A DNA stretch of 64,000 nucleotides from Eilatimonas milleporae (lineage in GTDB: Bacteria; Pseudomonadota; Alphaproteobacteria; Sphingomonadales; Kordiimonadaceae). Position 1 is the stretch's first letter; each line of letters starts with the position of its first letter. The notes beneath the pieces were generated by a model. The model did no database searches and had not been told where the DNA came from. It saw nothing but the letters and a program-made list of their open reading frames with translations. The stretch is taken from positions 682,001 to 746,000 of the forward strand of contig NZ_REFR01000009.1 in the NCBI RefSeq assembly GCF_003688555.1. The letters run 5' to 3'. Positions 15,845 to 28,328 of the stretch are shown here, in pieces. Both the position numbers and the translations under genes were made by a program.

Positions 15845-17827
15845 TCAACTGCGTAAGCGGTTTGATTCGAGGCCGTAGCCCGGTTTGTCCACCGCCGTTT
15901 CCTCGGCCGCGCGAAACGCTTCCTGCGCGGCGAAAAACCGCGTCTGGGCCTCTTCGCTCATATCGGCCCGGTAATCGGCCTCCGCCGCCTTGTAGGCTCC
16001 CCAGGCCTGCGTCACATGGGCATAGCGCGCCATGACATGCTCGAACCCCGTAATGGCATCGGACAAGGCCGCGTCTTCCCAGGCGAACCATTCATTCCGC
16101 AAAACAGGGTCGGCCTTCAGTTTTGTCAGCCAGTCCCCCGCTCCCTGCGTGATCAGATGGGTTGCCACCCGCTCGCGGTCAAGGGGGCCGGCCCCGTTAC
16201 CGGCCGGCGCATCCGCCGGATCGCCCTTCAGGCCGTCCATCAGGCATTCCAGCAGCAGGTCGCGCAGACGGTCCAGCCCCGGCACGGTGAACTGGGTCTC
16301 GGCCACCGCCTCCTCATGGCGCACCAGAATCTGCGGATGATGGACCAGCGTCAGGATCATCAGCCGTTCCAGCCGTTCCAGAACCGGGCTGTCGCCGGCG
16401 GTGCGCCCCAAGGCAGTGCCCTTGATGCCGCCGTCCTGCTGCCAGGCATACCCCGGATTGATCCCGCCCTTCATGCGGCCTTTCGCGGCATGGGCGCCGC
16501 GCCCGCTCCGGCGTGCCGGCCCGCCGCGTGGTCGCCGCCCGGCGCCGTCACGGCCGAAGGTCTCGTTCAACCGGCGCCGGAAATCCTGCTGGTACAGTTT
16601 GCGAATCGTCTCGTCGTCAATCTCGGCCAGGCGGGTGAACACCGCCTTTTCCAGCCCGGCGCGGCGCTCCGGCGTGTCCGCCGGCACCCCGTCGCTCAGG
16701 CCGTGCCACAGCATGTCGGCCAGTGGCGCGGCCCTGTCCATCAGCGCCTCGAACGCCCCGCGTCCCTCGCGGCGGACCAGGCTGTCGGGGTCGTCCCCCT
16801 CGGGCAGGAACAGAAACCGCAGGGACTTGCCCGGCTTCAACAGGGGCAGCGCCCGCTCCACCGCCCGGTTCGCCGCCCGCCGGCCCGCCTTGTCGCCGTC
16901 GAACGCCAGCACCGGCTCGTCCGCCATGGCCCACAGATGGGCGATCTGTTCTTCCGTCAGCGCGGTGCCCAGCGGCGCGACCGCGGCGTGCAGGCCGGCC
17001 TCGCTCAGGGCGATGACATCCATATAGCCCTCGCCCACGATCACATGGCCGACGTCATAGGCCGCCTTGCGCGCCTCGGCCCAGTTGTACAGGGTGCGGC
17101 CCTTGTGAAACAGGGTGGTCTCGGGGCTGTTCAGGTATTTCGCCTTCACGTCCGCCGACAGCGCCCGCCCGCCAAAGGCGATCACCCGGCCCTGACGGTC
17201 GGTGATGGGAAACATCAGCCGGCCGCGAAACCGGTCATAGGGCTCGAACGGCTCGCCGCCGTCCTCGGGTGCGATCAGCATGCCGGTGGCGATCAGGTCC
17301 TTTTCCGCGATGCCGCGCTCGGCCATGGCGGTTTTCAGGGCCGTGCGGCTGTCCGGGGCATAACCCAGGCCGAACCGGGCCACCGTGTCGTCCGACAGGC
17401 CGCGCCCGCGCACATAGTCCAGCGCCGCCCGCCCGCCGGCGCCGTGCAGCTGGCGCCGGTACCATTCGGCCGCCACGCCCATCACCTCGGACAGGGTCAG
17501 CCGTTCCTTCTGGCGCTCGGTCTCCTCGCGGGTCTGGCGCGGCATCTCCATCCCGGCTTCCGTCGCCAGCCGATCGACCGCCTCCAGAAACTCCAGCCCT
17601 TCGGTGTCCATGACGAAATCGATGACCGACCCGTGCGCCCCGCAGCCGAAACAATGGTAAAAGCCCTTCTGGTCGTTGACGGTGAAGCTGGGCGTCTTTT
17701 CATTGTGAAACGGGCACAGGCCGCTGAACTCGCGCCCGGCACGGCGCAGCTTGACCCGCCGGCCGATCACGTCGGACAGGGTGAAGCGGGCTTTCAGCTC
17801 TTCCAGAAATTGGGGTCCCAGCGCCAT
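15845..17827 (-). CDS. dnaG: DNA primase DnaG
   Basis: The 660-aa protein starts with the CHC2 zinc finger (CPFHNEKTPSF, then FYHCFGCGAHG, about residues 40-65). The RNA polymerase core follows, with the TOPRIM domain (IVGEGYMDVIAL near residue 265 and PVLAFDGDKAGRRAA near 310). A C-terminal region for contact with DnaB helicase completes it. Primase makes the RNA primers of replication. The start at 17827 has AAGGAAG nine bases upstream and lies within a 31-bp tandem repeat that duplicates this initiation region. A pair of out-of-frame upstream starts in the repeat may lower translation. Confidence 0.96.
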   Translation of the reverse strand: MALGPQFLEELKARFTLSDVIGRRVKLRRAGREFSGLCPFHNEKTPSFTVNDQKGFYHCFGCGAHGSVIDFVMDTEGLEFLEAVDRLATEAGMEMPRQTREETERQKERLTLSEVMGVAAEWYRRQLHGAGGRAALDYVRGRGLSDDTVARFGLGYAPDSRTALKTAMAERGIAEKDLIATGMLIAPEDGGEPFEPYDRFRGRLMFPITDRQGRVIAFGGRALSADVKAKYLNSPETTLFHKGRTLYNWAEARKAAYDVGHVIVGEGYMDVIALSEAGLHAAVAPLGTALTEEQIAHLWAMADEPVLAFDGDKAGRRAANRAVERALPLLKPGKSLRFLFLPEGDDPDSLVRREGRGAFEALMDRAAPLADMLWHGLSDGVPADTPERRAGLEKAVFTRLAEIDDETIRKLYQQDFRRRLNETFGRDGAGRRPRGGPARRSGRGAHAAKGRMKGGINPGYAWQQDGGIKGTALGRTAGDSPVLERLERLMILTLVHHPQILVRHEEAVAETQFTVPGLDRLRDLLLECLMDGLKGDPADAPAGNGAGPLDRERVATHLITQGAGDWLTKLKADPVLRNEWFAWEDAALSDAITGFEHVMARYAHVTQAWGAYKAAEADYRADMSEEAQTRFFAAQEAFRAAEETAVDKPGYGLESNRLRS

Positions 17828-17940
17828 CGGCGCAATCTTCCTTAACCACCAGCGCCATCGGCGCGATCTTCCTTAACCATCGGCGCCATCGGCGCAATCT
17901 TCCTGAACCATCAGCGCCATCGGCGCATCCTGCCTAACAG
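17820..17940 (-). repeat. 31-bp tandem repeat (four units) duplicating the dnaG translation-initiation region
   Basis: Units begin at 17820, 17851, 17882 and 17913 and are nearly identical; the last is shortened. Read on the minus strand, each of the inner units carries AAGGAAGAT (or AGGAAGAT) and GCGCCGATGGCGC, that is, a ribosome site and an ATG. Only the unit at 17820 supplies the true dnaG start. Since 31 is not a multiple of three, the other ATGs are out of frame. The two distal ones open uORFs of 12-15 codons ending at TAA, and the one at 17858 overlaps dnaG in another frame. The remaining 17941-18201 holds no gene. Confidence 0.85.
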
Positions 17941-18201
17941 TTCGGCGCCACGGGGCGCGTGGTCTTTACGAACGGCCGAAGGGTAAAACACCAAGGGATG
18001 CGCCGTCCGGTGCCGTCCCCCGAATGCCGGCACAGTCAGCGTACGGGGCGAGCGGTCCGGGCACAAGGGCGGCGGCCCGGACATACTGACTTTAAGACAT
18101 ACCCATAAGGCATATCCATTCAGGCCCGACAGTTCAGACGCGTTAAATCAGACCGGTAAAACAAGGCCTGTCAAATCAGGCCAATCGAATCAAGCCGGGG
18201 C

Positions 18202-18657
18202 TCAGCTCAACAGTCCCTTGACCGTGGCGCTGGCCTTGGCGAAATCCATCTGCCCGGCATAACGGCCCTTCAGCGCGCCCATGCAGCGCCCGATGTCCTT
18301 CAGGCCCTCGGCGTGCAGTTCCGCGACAATGGTGGCGCAGGCCGCCTTGATTTCCGACTCGTCCATCTGGCGCGGCAGAAAACTCTCGATGATATCGATC
18401 TCGGCCCGCTCCTGCTCGGCCAGTTCACAGCGCCCGGCCTCTTCATACGCCTTGATGCTTTCGCGGCGCTGTTTGACCATCTTGGCGAGAATCTCGGTGA
18501 TGACCGCCCCGTCGTCCCGGTCCTCAATATCCTTGCCGCGGTCGGCGATATCGCGTTCCTTGATCGCGGCCAGGATGAGGCGGACGGTGGACACCTTGCA
18601 GCTGTCCTTCGCCCGCATGGCGTCCTTCAGGGCGTCATTCAATGCATCACGCAACAT
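18202..18657 (-). CDS. GatB/YqeY domain protein
   Basis: The 151-aa product is a stand-alone YqeY protein. It opens with LRDALNDALKDAMRAKDSCKVSTVRLILAA (helical, with the Lys-Asp-x-x-Arg-Leu pattern), then KQRRESIKAYEEAGR and FLPRQMDESEI, and it closes with IGRCMGALKGRY. The fold is shared with the tail domain of GatB and may bind tRNA; its cellular role is not settled. In alphaproteobacteria it commonly precedes dnaG-rpoD and is divergent from carA, as here. Confidence 0.92.
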   Translation of the reverse strand: MLRDALNDALKDAMRAKDSCKVSTVRLILAAIKERDIADRGKDIEDRDDGAVITEILAKMVKQRRESIKAYEEAGRCELAEQERAEIDIIESFLPRQMDESEIKAACATIVAELHAEGLKDIGRCMGALKGRYAGQMDFAKASATVKGLLS

Positions 18658-18783
18658 TATGTCCGTCCCTTACCTTCTTTCGCACGAAAAGGATTCATAC
18701 CCGAGGCAGCGCCCCGGGTCAAAGTCCTTCTCATTTTGTTAACTAACTGTTTTAAAAGCCTTTTTCTTTTATTCGGCTTTTTC

Positions 18784-18812
18784 TTGACGTGGTCTGGATT
18801 GCTCCATAGGCT
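18784..18812 (+). promoter_or_regulatory. Candidate sigma-70 promoter of carAB
   Basis: TTGACG (18784-18789) and TAGGCT (18807-18812) are separated by 17 bases, which is close to the vegetative consensus. They lie about 150 bases upstream of the carA start, in the divergent region shared with yqeY. Confidence 0.5.
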
Positions 18813-18962
18813 ACGCGCCCCAATGGTGGGTGGCGCCCAAATATCCAAATCGCGCGCGCTTTTACCTCCACGGTCCGCCCTTGGCAAGTGTCTTGGGCGC
18901 ATCAGACTGGGGGGACGCTGCACACGCCCCTCTTTTTTCCCGCGGCAACCGCACTCAAGACA

Positions 18963-20174
18963 ATGGAGACCACGGTGGTGACATCCCCCTCCGTTCCAAC
19001 CCCGCACGCCACGTCCCCGCACCCGCAAACAGACCGTCCAACCGGCCTGCTGGTGCTGGAAAACGGCACCATCCTTGAGGGCACCGGCTTCGGCGCCGGC
19101 GGCCACGCGGTCGGCGAGGTCTGCTTCAACACCGCCATGACCGGCTATCAGGAGGTACTGACCGACCCGTCCTACGCCGGGCAGATCATCACCTTCACCT
19201 TTCCCCATATCGGTAATGTGGGGACGAATGACGAGGATGTCGAATCGCAGGCCCCGGCGGCGCGCGGCCTCATCGTCCGCGACGATGTCACCGCGCCGGC
19301 CAATTTCCGGTCCGCCGGCACCCTGCGGGACTGGGCCGCCGGGCGCGGCATTGTCGGCCTGTCCGGCATCGACACCCGCGCCCTGACCCGCATGATCCGC
19401 GCCGGCGGCGCGCCGAAAGGCGTCATCGCCCACGACCCCGACGGGCGCTTCGACCGCGAGGCTCTGCTGGCGGCCGCGCGCGACTGGCCCGGACTTGAAG
19501 GGATGGAACTGGCAAAGGACGTCACCTGCACCGCCCCGTATGACTGGACGGCGACGCGCTGGCGGCTGGACGGCGGATACGGCACGCAGGACGCCCCGCG
19601 CGCCCATGTGGTCGCCGTCGATTACGGGGCCAAGCACAATATCCTGCGCTGTCTCGCCAGTGCCGGCGCCCGCGTCACCGTGGTCCCCGCCGACACCGGG
19701 TTCGACGCCATCATGGCGCTGAAGCCGGACGGCATTTTCCTGTCCAACGGTCCCGGCGACCCGGCGGCCACCGCCGCCTATGCCGTGCCCGTCATAAGGC
19801 GGCTGATCGACACCGGGCTGCCGATCTTCGGCATCTGTCTCGGGCATCAGCTGCTGGCGCTCGCCTTCGGCGCTGCAACCTTCAAGATGAAACAGGGCCA
19901 CAGGGGCGCCAACCACCCGGTCAAGGACCTGCGCACCGGCAAGGTGGAAATCACCTCGATGAACCACGGCTTCGCCGTCGACGCCGACAGCCTGCCGGAC
20001 GGCGTCGCGGTGAGCCACATCTCGCTGTTCGACGGCACGGTCTGCGGGCTGCACCACACGGAAAAACCGATCTTCTGCGTCCAGCAGCACCCCGAGGCCA
20101 GCCCCGGCCCGCAGGACAGCTTCTACCTGTTCGAAGAATTCATGACACTGATCGCCAGCGCCAAGGGCGCGTGA
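18963..20174 (+). CDS. carA: Carbamoyl phosphate synthase small subunit
   Basis: With ATG 18963 the product is 403 aa. The N-terminal CarA domain has [25 protein letters not shown] split by the usual turn. The C-terminal class I glutamine amidotransferase domain has the nucleophile Cys in [14 protein letters not shown] and a catalytic His-Pro-Glu in [12 protein letters not shown]. It hydrolyses glutamine and channels ammonia to CarB for carbamoyl phosphate synthesis, which feeds pyrimidines and arginine. The frame is open from 18888. 18963 was preferred by length, though a GTG a few codons later cannot be excluded. The carB start lies 24 bases beyond the stop. Confidence 0.96.
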   Translation: METTVVTSPSVPTPHATSPHPQTDRPTGLLVLENGTILEGTGFGAGGHAVGEVCFNTAMTGYQEVLTDPSYAGQIITFTFPHIGNVGTNDEDVESQAPAARGLIVRDDVTAPANFRSAGTLRDWAAGRGIVGLSGIDTRALTRMIRAGGAPKGVIAHDPDGRFDREALLAAARDWPGLEGMELAKDVTCTAPYDWTATRWRLDGGYGTQDAPRAHVVAVDYGAKHNILRCLASAGARVTVVPADTGFDAIMALKPDGIFLSNGPGDPAATAAYAVPVIRRLIDTGLPIFGICLGHQLLALAFGAATFKMKQGHRGANHPVKDLRTGKVEITSMNHGFAVDADSLPDGVAVSHISLFDGTVCGLHHTEKPIFCVQQHPEASPGPQDSFYLFEEFMTLIASAKGA

Positions 20175-20197
20175 TCCCAGGCCCCGGAAACAGCACC

Positions 20198-23449
<3,252 letters not shown>

Positions 23450-23494
23450 ACAGGTCTTGATCCATCACGCGTTTTACGCTAGACAAAAAAATTG

Positions 23495-23528
23495 CGCCGG
23501 CCTTTTTTAGGTCGGCGTTCGCCTTTTA
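23495..23528 (+). terminator. Possible terminator downstream of carB
   Basis: CGCCGGCC (23495-23502) can pair with GGTCGGCG (23510-23517), with one G-U, around a T-rich loop. It is followed by TTCGCCTTTT. The tail is weak, so the call is tentative. Confidence 0.35.
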
Positions 23529-23641
23529 GTCATGGCCAAAACATTACCGGGACGCAAGGTGACTGGCGCGGACGGCCCCCGGCCTCCGGCGGACTGTCAG
23601 CCATAGCGTTTTGTCCCGAACGGAGAAACGGAAATAACGAC

Positions 23642-24115
23642 ATGACCGAAAAAGTGCCCATGCTGATGGACGGCTACCGGGTTCTGGAACAGGAACTGAA
23701 ACAGCTGAAATCCGTTGAACGCCCCTCCGTCGTGCAGGCGATCGAAGAGGCGCGCGCCCATGGCGATCTGTCGGAAAACGCCGAATATCACGCCGCCAAG
23801 GAACGTCAGGGCCATATCGAAGGCCGCATCATGGAGCTGGAATCCAAGCTCTCGCGCGCCGAAGTGATCGACCCGACCGCCCTGAAAGGCGACAAAATCG
23901 TCTTCGGCGCCACCGTCACCCTGGCCGACGAGGACGATGCCGAAGTGATCTACCAGATCGTCGGCGCCGATGAAGGCGACGTGAAAGCGGGCCGCATTTC
24001 CTATCAGTCCCCCATCGCGCGGGCCCTGATCGGCCGCAAGGTCGGCGACGAGGTCGAGGTCAGAACCCCCGGCGGCGAACGCTATTACGAGGTCGTCGAG
24101 GTCGCTTTCAAATAA
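23642..24115 (+). CDS. greA: Transcription elongation factor GreA
   Basis: The 157-aa product has the GreA N-terminal coiled coil with its acidic tip ([21 protein letters not shown]), which enters the RNA polymerase secondary channel to trigger cleavage of backtracked RNA. The C-terminal FKBP-like domain has [16 protein letters not shown] and ends [13 protein letters not shown] 23642 follows GGAGAAACGGA; the longer frame from 23492 is non-coding. The gene follows carB, a common alphaproteobacterial order, and has its own terminator. Confidence 0.96.
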   Translation: MTEKVPMLMDGYRVLEQELKQLKSVERPSVVQAIEEARAHGDLSENAEYHAAKERQGHIEGRIMELESKLSRAEVIDPTALKGDKIVFGATVTLADEDDAEVIYQIVGADEGDVKAGRISYQSPIARALIGRKVGDEVEVRTPGGERYYEVVEVAFK

Positions 24116-24210
24116 GGCCGCGGCCCCCATAAACCGCGTGTTCAAACAAGACATCGGCACATCGGCGCGCGGGCGTACAGGCCCCCGCCCCGAAACACAC
24201 CGGACACGAC

Positions 24211-24236
24211 AAAGGGCGCCCTCAGCGCCCTTTTTT
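24211..24236 (+). terminator. Rho-independent terminator of greA
   Basis: GGGCGC (24214-24219) and GCGCCC (24225-24230) form a stem extended by AAA/TTT and followed by a run of six T. The A-run on the left lets it also work for the converging lrp gene. Confidence 0.85.
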
Positions 24237-24330
24237 GCAGTCCGATCCCTATGCCCCGGCCCCACGCTGCGACCGGGTCCCGCAAAAAGCCGCATCCCTG
24301 ATCAAGGGCGGCGTCCTTGGCGGGCGTCTT

Positions 24331-24804
24331 TTACAGCGGCAGGGGCACGCCCGGCACATGTTTGGAATTGCGGATGGTCAGCGACGTTTTCACGCTGGCC
24401 ACATTGGGGGCCGGCGTCAGCGCGCTGGTCAGAAAGCTCTGGAATTCCGCCAGGTCATGCGCGACGATTTTCAGGATGAAATCGATCTCGCCGTTCAGCA
24501 TGTAGCATTCGCGCACCAACGGCCATTCCTGGACCTTCAGCTCAAACGCCTGAAGGTCGCTTTCCGCCTGGCTGTGCAGGCCCACAAGGGCAAAAACCGT
24601 CAGGCCGTAGCCCAGCGCCTCCTGATTCAGGTCGGCGTGATAGCCCTGGATGAAGCCCTCATCCTCCAGCGCCCGCACCCGGCGCAGGCAGGGCGGTGCG
24701 GTGATACCCACCCGCTCGGCCAGATCGACATTGGTGATGCGGCCCTCATTCTGTAGCGAAGCCAGAATTTTACGGTCGACAGCATCCAGCTTGACACGTC
24801 CCAT
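24331..24804 (-). CDS. Lrp/AsnC-family transcriptional regulator
   Basis: The 157-aa protein has an N-terminal winged HTH (LDAVDRKILASLQNEGRITNVDLAERVGI, then CLRRVRALEDEGFI). A C-terminal RAM/AsnC effector domain follows, with VRECYMLNGEIDFILKI. Lrp-type proteins form octamers and respond to amino acids. It starts at ATG 24804, eight codons inside the longest frame, where the domain begins. Its target is not shown by context; it converges on greA and is followed upstream by an AT-rich non-coding stretch. Confidence 0.92.
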   Translation of the reverse strand: MGRVKLDAVDRKILASLQNEGRITNVDLAERVGITAPPCLRRVRALEDEGFIQGYHADLNQEALGYGLTVFALVGLHSQAESDLQAFELKVQEWPLVRECYMLNGEIDFILKIVAHDLAEFQSFLTSALTPAPNVASVKTSLTIRNSKHVPGVPLPL

Positions 24805-25273
24805 GACGCCAAATCCTCCAGACAATGAACTGTTGAGGTATCATAATGAAACCCAAGCCGGAAACAAAGTTCCAAATTTTGATAATTTTATTTCTAAAAC
24901 AAAATCGGACTGGCGTCCTGAGTCGTTTTGCATAGTATGGAAAGGCTGATTCGGCTTGGCTTACCGGTGCCGGCCCGCCTTGACCGTGACGCTCTGACTG
25001 CGATGCCCTGTCCGCGATTTGTCCACTGCCACAGGGGCGGGGATCGATCCGGAAGATTTTTCGCATCCGCGGTGACCGCAAAGACGACACTGAAAAACAA
25101 CAACACTGTCGGCACCGCAATAATAAAAACATTCATCAAGGGACGGAAACGCAGCGCTCCAGGCACCCTTTCCATCGTGGAAAGCGCCTCATCAAAGGGC
25201 AAGGTCAACTTGCCGCCGGAGGGTAAAGGGCGCGCTGCCTGTTAATTGGTATGCTGTGTCCAGCACAGGGTCT
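24805..25273. other. 469-bp intergenic stretch, partly AT-rich
   Basis: The first 100 bases next to lrp are AT-rich and probably carry its promoter. A minus-strand frame from ATG 25133 would encode about 80 aa with one hydrophobic segment (MNVFIIAVPTVLLFFSVVF). It has no ribosome site and an unstructured tail, so it is not called as a gene. Confidence 0.4.
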
Positions 25274-27010
25274 ATGAACGCGATCGATACGCGCATACGC
25301 GAACTGGTGGACTATGTCAGAGTGCATGGTGACGAAGACCGGACGGCGCTGTACCGTAATCTGATCGACCTGTTCCTGACCGGCAAGGCTCCGGTCAAGC
25401 AACCGACCCGCGCCCAGTTGCTGGACGTGGTTGAGGCCCTTCTACCGCATGTTGATCGCGACAGCCGGCAGACCGCCGCCGACCTTCTCGCCGGCCTGTC
25501 CGACCCGCCGATGGACCTTGTCATGCGGCTCAGCCGTGACGAGGCCGCACTGGTGCGCAACCTGCTGCACCGCGCGCCCTATGACGAGGACGATCTGATC
25601 GCCCTGATCACCCGCACCGGGCGCGGCCATCACAGCGAACTGGCCACGCGCAACGACCTGTCCGCCAATGTCTGGATCGCGCTGGCCCGCGCCCGACCGG
25701 CGGACGACCGGCATGACGGCCCGTCGTCCTTCTCCTTCTGGCGCGATACACCGGACGGGGCCGGCAAGGATAAGGGCGGCGCCACGGTCACGCCCCTGCC
25801 GACGACCGGCACCGACCCGGAAGGCTCAAGAAGTCAAGAAGACTCAAAAGAGCAAACGGAAGACCGGGCACCGGATCACACCGCGCATCCCCCGAAGAGC
25901 GATACTGGGAGTGATACCGGGAGTGAAACAGGGGATACCGCAGGGGATCACAGGGCCGCATCCTTGCGGATTTTGCGCCGGGACGAGGATTTGCTTGTTG
26001 AGCATTTTCCCGAAAATAAAGTAAGCACAGACATCAACAGTCCGGAGGCTGCGGAACAGCACGGCGCTCCGGCGGAGATTTCGGGTGAAGACACCGGGAC
26101 GCAAACGGCAGACATAAGCCCTGCGCCCGGCGACGGCGGCGCGCCGGCGAACGAGGCACCGCAAACGGCGCACCGGCGGCACGACACCCGTCATCAGGCA
26201 GGCGGTACAATGGGGGACGAACAGTCAGGGACACGGACGGGTCCGGATACGGAACCTGCCGGCTGGTCCTGGTCAAGCGACCGGGACGGCTTCGTCACGT
26301 CCGTGTCCGCCCAGGCCCATCTGCTTTTCGACAAGGACAGCGACGGCCTCGTCGGCATGGCCATGCTCGACCTGCTGGCGCTCAACAACAAGCTGGGCCA
26401 TCCCATAACCCGCGCCCTGCAACGGCGCACACCCATCCATGACGCCCCCATTTACCTGTCGCATCTGCCGAAAGGCCATCGCTACTGGACGCTTGAAGCC
26501 ACGCCCCGTTTCAGCCCCGCCGGCGGCCTGTTCGAAGGCTATGACGGCCATCTGACCCCTGTTGTTCCCGGCGCCCTGGAAAACGATCTTCTCGCCGCCG
26601 GCGGGCAAACAGGCACTGTACCCGGCGAAACGGTACGGCGCGCTACCCTAAGCGGCATGGCCGGGGACAGCACCGGGCACGAGGGCGGGGACGAAGACGA
26701 CGGCGACGACCTGTTCCTGCCAGAAACGCCCGCAGGCGGCTCGGACACGCCGAGACCGACGCTCAGGGATTTGACCACTGCGAAACAGTCGGCACCGCCG
26801 ATCGCTCCGGTCCCGGCCGACGCCGGCCCCGGCACACCCCGGACCGCCGACCAGGGTCATGACGACGCTATGCGCAAAACCCTTGATGTGCTGGAGACCG
26901 CCGTGTCGCAACTGCTGGAACATGGCCGCGCGTCCGGCAATATCGACACCCGCCTCCAGGCGGAAATCGCGGCGGCCTGCGTCCGCACACTGAAGGATCA
27001 GGTCGGCTGA
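25274..27010 (+). CDS. DUF2336 and PAS domain protein with a long disordered linker
   Basis: The product is about 578 aa. Residues 1-130 form a helical repeat region of the DUF2336 type (RELVDYVRVHGDEDRTALYRNLIDLFL, then AALVRNLLHRAPYDEDDLIALI). A linker of about 190 residues rich in Asp, Gly, Thr and Ser follows, with small repeats such as SDTGSDTGSETGD. Residues about 335-430 look like a PAS sensor (WSWSSDRDGFVTSVSAQAHLLF). Another acidic linker and a C-terminal helix (LDVLETAVSQLLEHGRASGN) end the protein. There is no kinase or cyclase domain. DUF2336 proteins are common in alphaproteobacteria and of unknown biochemistry. It is a likely signalling adaptor. Confidence 0.75.
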   Translation: MNAIDTRIRELVDYVRVHGDEDRTALYRNLIDLFLTGKAPVKQPTRAQLLDVVEALLPHVDRDSRQTAADLLAGLSDPPMDLVMRLSRDEAALVRNLLHRAPYDEDDLIALITRTGRGHHSELATRNDLSANVWIALARARPADDRHDGPSSFSFWRDTPDGAGKDKGGATVTPLPTTGTDPEGSRSQEDSKEQTEDRAPDHTAHPPKSDTGSDTGSETGDTAGDHRAASLRILRRDEDLLVEHFPENKVSTDINSPEAAEQHGAPAEISGEDTGTQTADISPAPGDGGAPANEAPQTAHRRHDTRHQAGGTMGDEQSGTRTGPDTEPAGWSWSSDRDGFVTSVSAQAHLLFDKDSDGLVGMAMLDLLALNNKLGHPITRALQRRTPIHDAPIYLSHLPKGHRYWTLEATPRFSPAGGLFEGYDGHLTPVVPGALENDLLAAGGQTGTVPGETVRRATLSGMAGDSTGHEGGDEDDGDDLFLPETPAGGSDTPRPTLRDLTTAKQSAPPIAPVPADAGPGTPRTADQGHDDAMRKTLDVLETAVSQLLEHGRASGNIDTRLQAEIAAACVRTLKDQVG

Positions 27011-27306
27011 CCGCTCTGCCCGGTATCTCTGCGGTCACCTGTCTTCCACGTCGCCGCCCGCACCTCGGCACCCGCACCCGCTCGCACCGGCACGGGCGCC
27101 CCTCACGCGACCACCGCCTTGCGCCCTCCCGCCCTGGAACCTATCCCCTGATGCCTGTCCCCTGATGCCTACTCTCAGGCACTGACGCCCAGATATCTGC
27201 CGCCAGGCACTTAGCGGCCCGCGCCACATGAAATCCTGTGAAAATCGTGTGAGTGCATAAAAGTTGTTTGGACTAACTTTCATGCATTCATGATGTCGAT
27301 CTTATG

Positions 27307-27344
27307 ATCGGAAAAATCGATTAAATCCATCGAAAGAAAGCGAT
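27307..27344 (+). promoter_or_regulatory. OxyR-like four-part site upstream of the peroxiredoxin gene
   Basis: ATCG-N7-CGAT-N7-ATCG-N8-CGAT matches the architecture of an OxyR tetramer site (ATAG-N7-CTAT twice), with C/G at the variable positions. It lies about 140 bases before the start of the peroxiredoxin gene. The rest of 27011-27482 has no gene. The function is inferred from spacing and context. Confidence 0.5.
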
Positions 27345-27482
27345 TGCCTCACCATATACATTCGATATGGTGCTTTTCGGCGCGGTACCCGGCCTCCCCA
27401 CCCAAAAGGCAAGGACGGACAGACACCACACGCGGTATGGCGCCTGCTTTGTTGACCCTGTTGATTATTAAGGAATGTGATT

Positions 27483-28088
27483 ATGACTGCCCTGATCGGT
27501 AAACAAGCCCCCGACTTTACCGCCGCCGCCGTTCTGGCCGACGGCTCGATCGACGAAAATTTCACCCTGTCCTCTTATCTGGACGGCAGCTACGGCCTGC
27601 TGTTCTTCTATCCCCTGGATTTCACCTTCGTCTGCCCGTCTGAAATCCTGGCCTTCCATAACCGCATTCCGGCCTTTCAGGAACGCAATGTGAAAGTCAT
27701 CGGCGTGTCCGTGGACAGCCAGTTCAGCCACTTCGCATGGCGCAACACCCCGGTTGAAAAAGGCGGTTTGGGTGCGGTGAACTTCCCGCTGGTCGCCGAT
27801 ATCAAGAAATCCATCGCCAGCGACTACGGCGTGTTGTTCGAGGATGACGGCGTGGCCTTCCGCGGCACCGCCCTGATCGACCGCGACGGTATTGTCCGCC
27901 ATCTGTCCATCAACGACCTGCCGCTCGGCCGCAATGTCGATGAATACGTCCGCCTCGTCGATGCGCTGCAATTCCACGAGGAACACGGCGAAGTCTGCCC
28001 CGCCGGCTGGCAGAAGGGCGACAAGGGCATGGTCGCGGACGCCGACGGCGTGGCGTCCTATCTGGAAGAAAACGCCGCCGCGCTGTAA
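27483..28088 (+). CDS. 2-Cys peroxiredoxin (AhpC/TSA family)
   Basis: The 201-aa protein has the peroxidatic Cys in FYPLDFTFVCPSEI (near residue 50). The resolving Cys is in GEVCPAGW (near residue 168), as in typical AhpC/Prx1 enzymes. It reduces hydrogen peroxide and organic peroxides. ATG 27483 follows AAGGAA; a frame from 27477 adds two codons. The thioredoxin reductase gene follows 240 bases downstream, so its electrons may come from the TrxB/thioredoxin system; no AhpF is in the window. An OxyR-like site precedes it. Confidence 0.93.
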   Translation: MTALIGKQAPDFTAAAVLADGSIDENFTLSSYLDGSYGLLFFYPLDFTFVCPSEILAFHNRIPAFQERNVKVIGVSVDSQFSHFAWRNTPVEKGGLGAVNFPLVADIKKSIASDYGVLFEDDGVAFRGTALIDRDGIVRHLSINDLPLGRNVDEYVRLVDALQFHEEHGEVCPAGWQKGDKGMVADADGVASYLEENAAAL

Positions 28089-28109
28089 ATCGCGGCTGCA
28101 GCAAACCCA

Positions 28110-28139
28110 CGCACCCCGGACACGACCGTCCGGGGTGCG
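28110..28139 (+). terminator. Strong hairpin between the peroxiredoxin and trxB genes
   Basis: CGCACCCCGGAC and GTCCGGGGTGCG form a perfect 12-bp stem with a six-base loop. There is no T-run, so it may act as an mRNA stabiliser or a partial terminator rather than a true intrinsic terminator. Confidence 0.5.
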
Positions 28140-28328
28140 GCCCGCCAATGGCGCAGGCGTCACGCGGGCGGGCTTTTGGCGAAACTGCCATCGACCTCTC
28201 TCATAACTGTGATCGGGATTGTGCGTTGGTAATGGATGCGCCAGACTTTATGTAGGGACTGAAGGGGTTGCGGGCCGCACCGGTACCTGCCTCACCACGC
28301 TGAAACGAACGCTGTTGGAGCGGATATT

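Noticed and set aside
16016-17845. A 609-aa plus-strand frame opposite dnaG
   Set aside because: It is antisense to a complete primase gene and has low-complexity composition.
24894-25208. A small minus-strand frame with one hydrophobic segment
   Set aside because: There is no ribosome site and the second half has no protein-like pattern; it is mentioned only in the intergenic note.
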